This document shows positions 1 through 10,785 of a stretch of DNA of 64,000 nucleotides, piece by piece (within the stretch, counting starts at the first letter, position 1; every line of letters begins with the position of its first letter). The notes under the pieces were generated by a model. That model had not been told where the DNA came from. It saw only the letters and a list, made by a program, of their open reading frames with translations, and made no database searches. Position numbers and translations under genes: made by a program. The stretch is from Elephas maximus indicus (Eukaryota; Chordata; Mammalia; Proboscidea; Elephantidae), in contig NC_064821.1 in NCBI RefSeq assembly GCF_024166365.1, positions 51,859,093 through 51,923,092 of the forward strand, written 5' to 3'.

Positions 1-606
1 CGATAACATCAGCACACGGGGTCCCTGCACTTCCTGCCCCCGCCCCTGACGTCAGAGCCCTGGAGCATCAGAGCCAGAGGGGAGCTGCCTCAAAGGGTAC
101 AACCCCAACTCCCTCACCAGATAACTGGACTTTCCCTGCCCTTGGCTGTGCAGGTGCCCCTCCCTGCCCCCCAGGCAACCATCTCCCAGGGCCACACTGT
201 TTATCCCCTGGGAAATCCCGGGGTAGGGGGGTGGTGTGTGGAGGTGTCTCTGCTGCCTCTTGTCAGCCACAGGGACAGCGGGACCTGGGAAGGGCTGCAG
301 GTCAGCTGTGCAATGGCTCGAGGGGCTTGGCAGATAGGAAAGCAGTTTGCAGCAGTGAGGGGACTTGTTCATGGTCCCAGGCTGAACCAAACACAAGGCT
401 CAAGAGTCAAAAAAAAACTGGGCTGTTGGCTGTATCACCTATTAACCGTGTGACCCCAGAAAGTTATGCAACCTCTCTGGACCTCATTTTCCTCATCTGT
501 AAAATGGGGGTACCTTGGTTATGGGAGGATTAAATGAAGACACATGCACGTAGTGTTATTTTCTGTTATCAGCTCTTATTGCTACAAAGTAACCATTTCA
601 TTGCAG
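1..606 (+). other. MFN2: MFN2 last intron (3' part)
   Basis: This is the sequence upstream of the last MFN2 exon. It ends in the splice acceptor ttcattgcag (AG at 605-606). No earlier MFN2 exon is visible, so the penultimate exon lies outside the window. Apart from a MIR near 440-560 I see nothing else in it. Confidence 0.85.
440..560 (+). repeat. MIR SINE
   Basis: An ancient MIR core is visible from the conserved string 'cctcattttcctcatctgta' followed by aaatgggg. It lies in the last intron of MFN2 and is old enough to be shared by all mammals. Confidence 0.7.
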
Positions 607-676
607 GAATAAAGCTGGGTGGTTGGACAGTGAACTCAACATGTTCACGCACCAGTACCTGCAGCCCAGCAGATAG
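607..676 (+). CDS. MFN2: MFN2 last coding exon (mitofusin-2 C-terminus)
   Basis: Mitofusin-2 is a dynamin-like GTPase of the outer mitochondrial membrane. It drives mitochondrial fusion and ER-mitochondria tethering. After the acceptor AG at 605-606 one base completes a split codon. The frame from 608 then reads 22 residues, beginning NKAGWLDSEL and ending FTHQYLQPSR, followed by TAG at 674-676. This matches the C-terminal end of the HR2 coiled coil of mammalian MFN2, which I recognise from family knowledge. Only this last exon is in the window. The acceptor has a modest pyrimidine tract. MIIP follows downstream on the same strand, as in human. Identification is secure despite the short length, because the match runs to the stop codon. 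Confidence 0.95.
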
Positions 677-2685
677 TGGGCTGCCACCGGAGCCGGAGAC
701 TGAGTGGAGAAGGGCAGGGCCGTGGCGCCTCAGCACTGCGTGGGCCTCCCCCCCTCCCCACCGGGACACCTGCAGCTCCTGTCCAGGCGCCACTGTGAGA
801 ATGAAAGCACCCACTGTCTTCTACTGTTTTGAGCCCTTAAGCACTAGTTGTTTTTTCCCCACCCTGTCTGCTGTTGCAGGAAGATCTTGGCCTCCTGCCC
901 CCCTAGGAGACATTGGTGATGATGGACAGCGTGGTACCAAGGAGTGGGTGCCACATCTCCTCTGCTTATTAGTCTACCCTGACGGAGACTCCTGTGGTTG
1001 CTTGATCAGGTCTACGGCTCTCAGCACTGCAAGGTGTCCAGTGGAGCCTTTAAAGGGATCGGACAGACACTTCCCTCCTTTGGGCCTGTGCACATGTGCC
1101 CTTCTTGCCCTCCAGCACACCTGCAGAGAGAGGCTGCCTTGAGGGTGGTTGGATTTTTCCCAGACTGCATCTTTCCAAGAAGGCTGAGTCTATCCCAGAA
1201 GGATGTGGCCGCGTCACTTTGGTTCTTCAGTTTTTCATCCTTTGCATTTGCGGAGCCTTTCACACCAGTCTTTGTGATGGGCCTTGGTGTTTGGATTGAG
1301 ATAGGCCGGGCCCTGCCATAGGGGCAGAGAGGGTTCTGCAGGGCAGGTGAGGGGTGAGAGGGTGTAGAGGTGTGTCGGGCCGGTGGCTGTCACCATGATG
1401 AGAAGGGACTCCCTATTCTTCCCCGTTGTGTCTCCTGTAGTTTTGTTCCTTGGCCTGTGCAGTCTGGTGTTATTGCTGGTGAAGGATGGTTTGGTTCAGA
1501 TTTGTGAAAGGATATATTAGAAGGAAGTATGGCAGAAGGAGTGGACCTTGGTGCAGGCTGAGAGGACTGGGCTCCACCTAGGACAGCTGGAGACTGTGGA
1601 GTTGACCCAGAGCAGGGCCTCTGTTGGACCTTCCTCTGCAGGGGTTTCATGGGGCCTGAGAGCCCCCACCCTACTAGCTTGATTGCATCCCTTTTATGTC
1701 CCTTAGAGATCCCCCCCAGCCCCTGCCCCAGGAGCTTTTGGCCTCTGGAGGAAGTTTCCTGTGCCAATGACTCTGCAGTTGGCCCCAAGAAAGTGTGGGA
1801 GACCCAACACCCACCTTCCCCGATTTCCCACAGCCCCAGACTGACACACATTTGGCTTCTTGGTGACCTTCAGAAATGTTTTCTGTTGTTGAGTTTGGGG
1901 ATTGTTACTGGTTGAAGTGGGGCAGGTTCCTGTCCGCGGGGCATTAACTGTCTGGGAAAGCAGCCCTTGGGTGGCAGAGCCTTTGAAGTGCAGGCCAGAG
2001 AGCGTCTTCACGAAACAAGCAGTGCATCGCCCAGCAAGAAGCACCTGGCAGGGGCTTAGGCAGCAGTGGGATTCTTGTCGGGCTTTGATTCCAGCCACCG
2101 TCCATCTTTGGGGAGAAGAGTGGGTGGTCTCTGCCACCGACGGGGTTGAGGGGAAATGGATGATGCCCTCTCCACGTACCTGCTGTTCTTCAAGCCTTGG
2201 TCTACCCTGTTGTGTGGCACAAAGCGATGGACTTTGCCAAGGTGGACGTATGGTGGGAGGATGTTCTGAGCATTTTGCCAGGCCTGGATGGCGGCCACCT
2301 CACAGCATGTCAGGAAAAATCAGTGCCACACAATTCTAGTGAATTTTGTGCTCTTTTAAAGTAATTATTTAAAATAACCCCACACATGAATTTTTTTGAT
2401 ATAGTCCCTGAGGAATGAATGGAATCCTGAGCTACTTAGAAAAAAGTACAATTAAATTTTTACCACTGAGGGAGAGACTCTTTCTGAAAAAAATTTGGCA
2501 AAAGGCACTTTAATTTAATGCTGCTACCTTTGTTCTCTGTTTTTTGTTAATTGTTAGAGCGCAAGACATGCTTGACACCATGAGTTTTCTCTCCGATGTA
2601 TTTAAGGGGACATAACTTGCCTGAATTACTCTTGTATCATTGCTGATAATATGGACGCAGAAATAAAGCATAGTTGGAAACCCTT
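677..2685 (+). other. MFN2: MFN2 3' UTR
   Basis: Non-coding sequence runs from the MFN2 stop codon to a canonical AATAAA at 2662-2667. The cleavage site is placed about 20 bases after the signal, ahead of a GT-rich stretch (tttgtggggttct). A 3' UTR of about 2 kb is plausible for MFN2. Open frames in this interval are short, overlap one another on both strands and have no recognisable homology. The segment is largely free of afrotherian repeats, as expected for a conserved UTR. Confidence 0.75.
2662..2667 (+). promoter_or_regulatory. MFN2: MFN2 poly(A) signal AATAAA
   Basis: Canonical hexamer in the context gcagaaataaagcatag, followed within about 30 bases by the GT-rich tract tttgtggggttc. 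It is the best candidate for the MFN2 transcript end. Confidence 0.7.
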
Positions 2686-2764
2686 TGTGGGGTTCTCTAC
2701 CTTGTCATTTACTGTTCTCGTGCAAACTTCTCTTTTACATGAGAAAGTCCACAGGGTGCATGTG

Positions 2765-3020
2765 TGTATATACATATATTTAGTAATTTATTGTTGTTGA
2801 GAATATACACGGCAGAACATGCACCAATTCAACAATTTCTCTCCGTGTACAACTCAGTGATATCGATCACATTCTTTAAGTTGTGCAATCATTCTCACCG
2901 TCCTTTTCTGAACGTTCCTCCCCCATCTACATAAACTTACTGCCCCTGAGTTTCCTATGTATTCTTTTGAGATGCGGTTGTCAGTTCACAGGCTGTATTT
3001 TGAAGTGACCTTAACTTTGT
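2765..3020 (-). repeat. L1-like 3' end fragment (antisense)
   Basis: The stretch from ttattgttgttgagaatata to gttgtcagttcac is closely similar to 59,040-59,240 in this window, sharing caccaattcaacaatttct, gttgtgcaa.cattctcacc and ctgcccctgagtttcc. These are fragments of one repeat family, probably the 3' UTR of an afrotherian L1 read in antisense. The exact subfamily cannot be named here. Confidence 0.6.
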
Positions 3021-3399
3021 TAAGGGGAAGTTCCCACTCTAATCTGTCTGTGGGTTCCTTCTTACTTGGGAAGGAATCTTATGCTCTCAGAAGAACAAGT
3101 GTGTAACTTATCTCTAAGGCCCAGGAAATCTAGAGTGATTTTTTTTACAGATTTCTCTGTAACTCCAAACCATTACCAAAGCTCACTTAAAAGTAATGAC
3201 TCAGATCGCTCCACCCTGCTTAGCTTCCTGAGAATTTGGTTGTGACTTTTTTTAGTCTCTTTTGGAAGGCCCTCAGTTAGTGGATAAGAGCGTGACGCGA
3301 GTCCGTTGCCCTGCCTGACCGCATGCTGTTACCTGGCCCCTGGCACCGTGAACTGCGTTGTGCTGCCCTGTGCTGCTGCTCGTTCATTTCTGATTCTTC

Positions 3400-4150
3400 A
3401 CCATCTCAGTTGGTGACGGCTTATCCTCCCAATTTCCCAGGCCACAGACCTGGGCGTTATCCTGGACTCCTGTCACACATGCTGCGTCCAATCCATCGGT
3501 CTCTATCGTCATAGCCTATCTAGGCCCTGAGTGCTTCTCCTCACCCCCACCCCAGGCTGACCCAGATTACCACCAGAGCCTCCTAACTTGTCTCCCTCCT
3601 CCCATCCTGCCCTTTTATGGCAAGGAGCTAGAGAGAGCTTGTAAAGCAGAACTCAGCTCATGCTACTTCTCTGCTGACAACACTGCTGTGGCTCCCCATG
3701 CCACTCAGAATCGAGGCCCAAGCCTTGCAGAGCGCCCATCTGGCCCCCATCCTCTCTCTGACCACCTCCCACCTCCTTGTTCCCTCCGCTTCAGCCACAC
3801 TGGCTCTTTGAACATGCTTAGCACACACGGTCCTTAAGGCCTCTGTCCTGGCTGACCCGCTGCCCATTTTTCTAGGTGTCTGTACAGCTAACTCTTTTAT
3901 CTCTGAGTCCGCTCCAGTGTCACCCCAATGAGTTCTCCCCAGACCCCGATATTTAAAATCCCTCTTCCCTATTCCCTGGCACTCATAAGCCCTGCAACAT
4001 ATGTCGTATACGTATTTTTCATAGCAGTTATCTAACTCATCATGATTGTTTGTTTTCTGTCTCCACCTGCTAAAACAAATTCTACAAGCGCAGAGACGTC
4101 TCGGTTTTATTTATTGATAACTGCCTGGCACAGAATTGGAGCTAAATGGG
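3400..4150 (-). repeat. Probable L2 LINE, antisense
   Basis: The pyrimidine-rich stretch has the feel of antisense L2, with phrases such as ctgacccagattaccaccagagcctcctaacttgtctccctcc (in pieces) and gccactcagaatcgaggcccaagcc. It is comparable to the better preserved copy at 41,200-41,760. Open frames here are coincidental. Confidence 0.5.
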
Positions 4151-4189
4151 GATTTGTTGGATTAATAAGTCTTGTCCTGATAACAAAAG

Positions 4190-4405
4190 GTCCTTGGGTG
4201 GCACATACAGTTTGTACTTGGCTACTAATCAAAAAGTTGGTGGTTCAAATCTACCCTGCAGTGCTGCAGAAGAAAGGCCTGGCAGTCTGCTTCCATAGAT
4301 TACAGCCAAGAAAACCCTACGGAGCTCAGTTTTACTCTGTAACACGTGGGGTCATCATGAGTTGGAATTGATTCAGCGGCATTAGGCTTGATTTGGTTTG
4401 GGTCC
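4190..4405 (+). repeat. AfroSINE, sense
   Basis: A tRNA-derived head (A-box-like ccttgggtggcac, B-box-like ggttcaaatctacc) is followed by the body aagaaaggcctggcagtctg and by the tail gtcatcatgagttggaattg. This is the general architecture of the AfroSINE copies in this window. The tail resembles the 3' end of the RTE LINE at 12.3-13.7 kb, which suggests RTE mobilises it. Confidence 0.85.
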
Positions 4406-4479
4406 TGATAACACTGTCCCAACATCTGCCAGCCCTCTTGGGTGTGAGGACAGAACTCACAAATGTTACTGAAAACTTC

Positions 4480-4665
4480 TTCTGGGTAGGCAGTGCACTA
4501 GGTGCTTTCAGATGTATTCACCACCACTGGAGGTGGGCATTTTCAACTCTGTTGTGGAAACTCAGGCTCTGAGAGGTTAGGACCAGCTCGAGTCCCAGCA
4601 GCTGGATAGTGGCAGGGCCTCCACTTGAGCCCAAGTCTGCATTTCCCAGAGCCTATGTGCTAGAT
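4480..4665 (+). repeat. MIR SINE
   Basis: Typical MIR phrases are present: aggcagtgcactaggtgctt, gtggaaactcaggctctgagaggtta and the ending cctccacttgagcccaagtctg. Confidence 0.6.
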
Positions 4666-4789
4666 GATGGCTTTCAAATTTATTTTTGTATCCTGACCAC
4701 AATTAGACATAATCGTGATCCAGTACACACACAAACTGACAAGAAATTTTAAATTAATCCTGCAGTATGCAGGTATTACTTTTACTGTG

Positions 4790-5295
4790 GCATGTTTTAT
4801 ATATATATAATATGTACACACACACGTGTAAAACAAAACCTTTGCCATTTCAATATTGTTTATGCATACAATTTAGTGGCATTACATTCATTATGTTGTG
4901 CAACCGTCACCACTATCCATTTACAAATTTTCCATCACCCTTCAGAGAAGCTCAGTGCCCCCTTGAACAATGACTCCCTCTTTCCTTTTTCTCCTCCTTC
5001 CTACCCGTTGTGTTGGTGGTGTATGCCACTGAGTTGATTCTTACATAGCGACCCTATAGGACAGAGTAGAACTGCCCCGTAGGGTTTCCTAGGCTGTAAT
5101 CTTTATGGAAGCTGATGACTTTCTCCCACAGAGCCGCTGGGTGGGTTTGAACTGCTGACCTTTTGGTTAGCAGCCAAGCACTTAACCATTGTGCCACCTG
5201 GGCTCCTTTCCTACCCCTGGTAACCACTAATAAGCTTTGGTCTCTATACATTTGCCTATTCTGGATATCTCATGTCACAGCTATTTTCTGTCATT
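4790..5295 (-). repeat. L1 3' end (antisense) hosting an AfroSINE
   Basis: The antisense L1 3' region reads gtggcattacattcattatg, then caaccgtcaccactatccat, and after the SINE it resumes with ctggtaaccactaataagctttggtctctata. The same order of phrases occurs at 57,300-57,480. The SINE at 5,010-5,205 splits it, so the L1 is the older insertion. Confidence 0.7.
5010..5205 (-). repeat. AfroSINE, antisense
   Basis: Antisense copy with gcgaccctataggacagagt, then ggctgtaatctttatgg and the complemented B box ggtttgaactgc. It ends in accattgtgccacctgggct. It keeps an uninterrupted ggctgtaatctttatgg, the site that L1 elements have split in two other copies (6.58 kb and 31.76 kb). Confidence 0.85.
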
Positions 5296-5299
5296 AAGA

Positions 5300-5869
5300 A
5301 TGTGCTGTTTACAATCCACTAAACTGATCAGTTACTCCTGAATGGTGAACTGTAGTCCAAAAAAGGGTCTTTCTTCAACACCTTGTTGCCTCATTGAACT
5401 CTGCTTTGTTCTTTATTTCCAGTCAGGGCTAGACTAATTCCTGTGAGTTCTCAGGCTACTTCACCCTCTCATGGAGAGTTCTGGGGAAATCAGAGCGGCT
5501 GGGACTTCCGGCCCTCCAGTAACAATGTCCTCAGTTAATCACAGAGTATGTGGCCAGGAATGCACCTCTCTGTTCCAAGTGCTGGGGAGACAACCCAGGC
5601 AGCCCAATCAGGGAGTTTATCTGGTTCATCAGGATTCTCCTGAAGCAGGGCCTCCTCGCAGGCAGATGTCATCCAAGTTCACACATTGCTCAAGGTCACG
5701 ACTTTCTGTCTGAGTCAGACTCAGGCTGGAAATAAGAGCCACCTTTTGTTGAGAGCTCAGCATGTGTTAGATATTTATGCACAAGCAGGAATCCTCTCAA
5801 AAAACCTGTGCTCTATTTTCCTCTTTCAAAAAAAAAGAAAATTTTTTTTTTTTTTTTTTACAGAGGAGG
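5300..5869. other. Intergenic stretch without recognised element
   Basis: Unremarkable intergenic sequence ending in a poly(A)/poly(T) tract at 5,826-5,860. No gene, repeat boundary or regulatory motif could be supported. Confidence 0.5.
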
Positions 5870-6260
5870 AAGTTCATTCATTCAGCAAAACACAAGCACC
5901 TACTATGTGTTACTGTGTGGAGACTAGACAACAGAGTGAGGGTGGAAGCAGGGGAGACCCGTGAGGAGCCTACCACAAGGTTCAAGGCAGGGGATATGGG
6001 GCCAGGGCAGTGGTGATGGAGATGGTGGAAAGTGGTCAGGTTCTGGATACCTTTGGAAGATAGTGCAGACAGACTGACTATAGGGGTTAAGCAGAAAGAG
6101 GAGTCAAGGATGATTCAAGGTTTTTATCGTGGCACATGGTTGGCTGGGGTGAGCTTCAGGTCACACAGGTTTGGGGCTGATCAGTAGCTTAGTTTTAGAA
6201 ATGTTAAGTTTAAGGTTCCTGTTCAGGAGCTGAGGGGAGAATCTGGCCATTTGGGAGTCA
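5870..6260 (+). repeat. Probable L2 LINE, sense
   Basis: Phrases such as aggagtcaaggatgattcaagg, ttagttttagaaatgttaagtttaagg and ccactatgtgttactgtgtggagactagacaaca follow the order of the sense L2 3' region. The copy is degenerate. Confidence 0.5.
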
Positions 6261-6483
6261 GCACGTGGTGGGTGTCTAAGCCAGGGTTCTCCAGAAAGCA
6301 AAGCCTAAGGCAGAGAACTCATGAGTTCTTATTTGGCATCCCAATCTCAGAGAGGAGCAGTGAGGGAGGGACAGCCAGCAGAAGGGTGCATGCTGGAGTT
6401 GGCCACTGCTAACTATGACTGCTGGGTCAAGACTGCCCTGAGAAGCTGTTTAAATGAGTTTCAGCATTTTCCCTTGGTGAGGA

Positions 6484-6990
6484 GAAAAAACCCAAACCAA
6501 ACCTGTTGCTGTCAAGTCGGACTCATGGCAACCCCAGGTGTCACCGAGTAGGCTGCTCCATAGGGTTTTCTTGGCTGTAATCTTTTTAAAAATAATATTT
6601 TATTTTGTGTTTTTGGTGAAAGCTTACACAGCAAATTAGGTTCCCATTTGACAGTTTCTAAACAAACTGTTTAGTACCATTAGTTACATGTTTCACAATG
6701 TGTCACCATTCCCTTTAATTGCATTCTGGTGGTTCCCTTCCCAGTGCTCTAGTTTCTCTGCCCCCTTATCATCTCATCTTTGCTTTAGCATGATTGTTGG
6801 CCTTTTGGGCTCATATAGATGGTTTTTTTTAATGGAGCACTGTATCATGGGAACGTCCTTTATTTTGTGCTGCTGTAATCTTTATGGACGCAGCACACCA
6901 GGCCTTTGTGCTGTGGTGCTGCTGGCTGGGCTCAAACCGCCAACCTTTTGGTTGGTAGCCGAGTGCAAACTCTTTGCACCACCTGGCGAC
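6484..6990 (-). repeat. AfroSINE (antisense) split by an L1 fragment
   Basis: The left SINE half (6,484-6,585, from aaaccaaacctgttgctgtc to gctgtaatcttt) and the right half (6,872-6,990, from gctgtaatctttatgg to tctttgcaccacctgg) are separated by an L1-like antisense piece (about 6,586-6,871). The 12-mer gctgtaatcttt occurs on both sides as a target-site duplication. Confidence 0.8.
6586..6871 (-). repeat. L1-like 3' end inserted in an AfroSINE
   Basis: The segment runs from ttaaaaataatattttattt to gggaacgtcctttattttg. It is similar to the repeat family at 59,040-59,340 and 2,765-3,020. Its T-rich left edge is the complement of a poly(A) tail, so the element is on the - strand. Confidence 0.65.
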
Positions 6991-7479
6991 CTGGTGGGAA
7001 GAAAGGGGGAGGTGTTCATCTACTGTCTCCCTTGGTTAAAGATTTGCCCCATGGAGCACTGATCCTCCCACATGTCTGGGTTGCTTATCTAAGGGTTTGG
7101 GCACTAAGCTGGGGCCTGTGGTAGGTGGTAGGAGAAGCGAGAGGGCACAGCGTGGCAGGAGGTGCGATGCTGGTAGGTCCTATTGCATTGAATCAGCCTG
7201 AGCTGGAACAAAGGAGAGTAAGGCCAAGAGGGGCTGAGGGGGCGCTTGTCTGGAACAGTCCACTCCGCAAACCACTCAGTGTGCTCTTACCTTTCTCCCA
7301 CTTCTTTGCTGAGAAGAGGGGAGGGCTGGGTCCAACCAGTCAGAGTCCCTTTCAAGGTGGGGCCCAGCCCAATCTGTGGAAGACTTAAAGGGTTCATGAA
7401 ACAAGCTGCAGGCCCTGCTGCTGCAGCAGGCCCTCATCACCCCCATTTTAAATTTATCCTTGTCCAAGCCTGCAGCTGG
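6991..7479. other. Intergenic stretch without recognised element
   Basis: I can assign no gene or repeat here with confidence. It may contain the right-hand end of the ERVL-like provirus that lies immediately downstream. Confidence 0.4.
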
Positions 7480-8689
7480 CTTTGTTTACCCACTGGGTGA
7501 ACCAGATTGTCACCCCATGCGGTCTGAGCCCTTAGATGCCTTGCCCTTGTGGGACTGTGCTTACTGCATGTGCTGTTTACTGTTATCAGATTGGACACCC
7601 CAAGAGACACCCCCAGGGGGTTCTAGACAAAGCCCTGCCCCATTGTGTGGCAGCAGCCCCAACTCCTTATGGTCGTCAGAATGCATCACCCCTGTCAATA
7701 CAGTAACTCTTTTTGCCTGCTGGTCCACTAGCAGGAGGGGCCCAAAGACCAGATGATGGTCACATCTTCAACTTCTTGGGACCCTGGGACCCTACTGTGT
7801 CCCCCGGCAGAAGTTCTCAGGAACTAGAACCTGCAACCTGGCAGAGCTGATATTTGCAGGGACAGGAAACACAAATTCCACAAATGGTTCACTGGGAGTA
7901 ATTGTGAGAAAAAAAAAAAAAGAGGCCTCAAATTCTACCCTTTGCTTCCTGTACCCAGGTACTCTTGCCACAAGGGACACAGGGGCAGATGTCAGCTCCC
8001 TGGAGAACAGAGCTGCAGAGTGTGGTCCCAAAGCTAAGCATTTACCAGCTGTTCCACTGGGTGTTGAGGTCCCTGGTAGGATCAGTGGATTCTTTAGTCA
8101 GATACCCATCGTTCCACTTGTCTTTGCCATAAAAAGAGTCCCTTGGTGTAAGGCAATGTTATGTGGGATCCATGTCGCTAGAGCAAGCAACCTAAAACAC
8201 TCAGATGGTGGTGCGGGTGAATGCCCTGTGAGCAGGTCTGGCAAACCCATATATGGAGTAGTGCCAATTCCAGTAAGTACAAATTGCTACCCTAACCAGG
8301 GCAGAAGCGGGTGGGATGTAATCTATCTGCTGCCAAGTGGCTGGCTGGTCTCTTGGTGGGTGGTGCTTTCAGCAGATCAGGCATCCAACAGTGGCAGGAG
8401 TGACATTAGCCTAGCTGCAGACAGAGGCTGGCTGATGTCTGCTGGCCACGTCATCCTCTCCGCCTGGTTTGTGACTGCCTCCCCTGCAGTGAGCACTCGC
8501 TGGTGGACAAAGATTGATATCCTTGTGCCCCTCCTATTGGTTAATCATTGGTTCCTTATCATGCCTTTTCCCCAGATTGCCATGATCTCCCAATCTTCCA
8601 AACTTCTCCAGGACTCTTGACTAGCCAGCCGAGTTGTTTGCCAGTGCCCAGGAGGGCGTGTATATCTACTCCTCAGATCTTTTATTCCT

Positions 8690-8915
8690 CCTTATGAATG
8701 GATGGGATGGTGCAAATGGTTAACATGCTTGGCTGCTAACCAGAAGGCTGGAGGTTCAAGTCCACCTAAAGGCACTTCAGAAAAAAGGCCCAGTGATCTA
8801 CCTCCAAAAAATCAGCCATTGAAAACCCTATGGAACACAGTTGTACTCTGACACACAAGGGGCTGCCATGAATCAGAGTTGATGACTCAGTGGCAATGGG
8901 TGTACTGGTATGAAT
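8690..8915 (+). repeat. AfroSINE, sense
   Basis: The head atggtgcaaatggttaacat and B box ggttcaagtccacc are followed by gaaaaccctatggaacacagtt and the tail tgccatgaatcagagttgat. It is inserted in the ERVL relic. Confidence 0.85.
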
Positions 8916-9244
8916 GGCTGACTGAGTGTACAGCTTGAAGCTCCATCCACTGGAAAATTAACCTTCATTCTCGCCTTCTGGCCACTCCTCAGAGGGCTTG
9001 TATTGTGGCAGCAGTCCGTTTTCAGCTAGCGCACATGTACTGCACCCAACTAGGGCCAAGTTCTTGCTTATTTGTTTGTTTTACTTCATTAAATTTTTTT
9101 GAGATATAATTGACATACAATAAACTGCACATTTATAGTGTAAATTTGATGTTTCAACACACACACATATATATATATATACTTGTGAAACCATCACCGC
9201 AATCAAGATACGATGAACATATCACCCTGCTGTTGTTAAAAAAA

Positions 9245-9675
9245 AAAATTGTTAGGTGCTGTCAAGTCGGTTCCGACTCATAGCGACCCCATGCACAACA
9301 GAACGAAACACTGCCCGGTCCTGAGCCATCCTTACAATCCTTGTTATGCTTGAGCTCACTGTTGCAGCCACTGTGTTACTCCACCTTGTTGAGGGTCTTC
9401 CTCTTTTCCGCTGACCCTGTACTCTGCCAAGCATGATATCCTTCTCCAGGGACTGATCCCTCCTGACAACATGTCCAAAGTATGTAAGACGCAGTGTCTG
9501 TCAGTTTGTTGTACTGTGGGGGCTTGCATGTTGCTGTGATGCTGGAAGCTATGCCACTGGTATTCAGATACCAGCAGGGTCACCCATGGAGGACAGGTTT
9601 CAGCTGAGCGTCCAAAGACAGTCTAGGAAGAAGGACCCGGCAGTCTACTTCTGAAAAGCATTAGCCAGTGAAAAC
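9245..9675. repeat. RTE LINE fragment with internal inversion
   Basis: The left part (9,248-9,487) is an antisense RTE 3' end: gtgctgtcaagtcggttccg to tgacaacatgtccaaagtat. The right part (about 9,490-9,675) reads in the opposite, sense direction (gtctgtcagtttgttgtact to ttagccagtgaaaac). The two parts meet head to head, which suggests a 5' inversion during insertion (twin priming). Confidence 0.65.
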
Positions 9676-9997
9676 GTTTCCTAGTGCCCCTTTATGATCC
9701 TTCCTCCCACTCATCTCATCTCCAAGCAACCATTGATTTGCTTTCTGTCACTCCAGATTAGTTTCCATTTTTTTAAGTTTTACATAGATGCAATCATATA
9801 GCTTGTACTGTTGTTTTTTTTTTTTGGACTCAGCATAATTATTTAGAGATGAATTCATGTTGTTGTATTTCAAAAGTTTATTCATTTCTGAGTGGTATTT
9901 CATTACATGGATATACGGTAGTTTGTTTATCCATACACCTCTTGGTGGACATTTGGATTTACAATAAAGCTGCTTTGTTTACGTACAAGTCTTCATA

Positions 9998-10118
9998 CCT
10001 GTTGCTGTCGAGTTGATTCCGACTGACAGCGACCTTATAGGACAGAGTGGAACTGCCCCATAGGGTTTCCAAGGAGTGGCTGGTGGATTCGAACTGCCAA
10101 CCTTTTGGTTATATGGGC
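9998..10118 (-). repeat. AfroSINE fragment, antisense
   Basis: acctgttgctgtcgagttga, ccttataggacagagtggaa and ttcgaactgccaaccttttg are all recognisable. The copy lacks its tRNA head and is inserted in the old L1. Confidence 0.85.
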
Positions 10119-10215
10119 ATATATTTATTTTTCTTTGAGATAAATGCCTAGGAGTAGAATGACCAGATCATATAGTAGGTGTATGTTTAACTTTTTAAAA
10201 ATGCTACTGTGTAAT

Positions 10216-10785
10216 TTCCATAGCACAAAATGTGGTCATTCAGTTGTTTTAGTAAGTTTACAGTTATACAGCCATCACCACAATCCAATTTTAGAACGTT
10301 TTTATCACCCCCAAAAGACCCCTCGTTCCCATTTGCAGTAACTCACTGTTCCAACCCCACTCCAGGGAATCACTAATCTATTTTCTGTCTCAATAGCTTT
10401 GCCTTTTCTGGAAATTTCATATAATTGGATCATATAATCTGTGGTCTTTTGTGTCTGGTTTCTTTCACTTAGCATAATGCTTATGAGGTTTACATGTTGT
10501 AGCATGTGTAAGTACTCTCTTCCTTTTTATTGTCAAATAGCATTCCATTGTATGGATATGCCATATGTCACATTTTGTTTATCATTTACCCATTGATGGA
10601 CACCTGGATTGCTTCCTTTTTATTTATTTATTTTTTTGCTATTATGAATAATGCTGCCAGGAGAATGTGTGTACAAGTCTTTGTGTGGACATACGTTTTC
10701 ATTTCTCCTGGGATATATCTAGGGCTGGAATTGCTGAGTCATATGACTGTGTTTAACTTTTTAAGATACTTGTGCCTAGCCTGAA
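10216..10785 (-). repeat. Second L1 3' end (antisense)
   Basis: It restarts the L1 3' UTR sequence with ttcagttgttttagtaagtt and catcaccacaatccaatttt. It continues through cctggattgcttcctttt and aattgctgagtcatatgac, the usual order for an antisense L1 3' end. It adjoins the preceding copy directly. Confidence 0.75.

Larger units (their letters stand above)
9080..10215 (-). repeat. Old L1 3' end (antisense), interrupted twice
   Basis: L1 3' UTR pieces at 9,080-9,244 (attgacatacaataaactgc, gaaaccatcaccgcaatcaa), 9,676-9,997 (tggtatttcattacatggat) and 10,119-10,215 (aatgcctaggagtagaatga) are collinear. An RTE copy (9,245-9,675) and an AfroSINE (9,998-10,118) interrupt them. An (AT)n tract lies at 9,167-9,181. 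Confidence 0.75.

Noticed and set aside
534-1142. Open frame of 202 codons over the MFN2 end
   Set aside because: It is in a different frame from the recognised MFN2 C-terminus (607-676) and continues into the 3' UTR; no homology seen.
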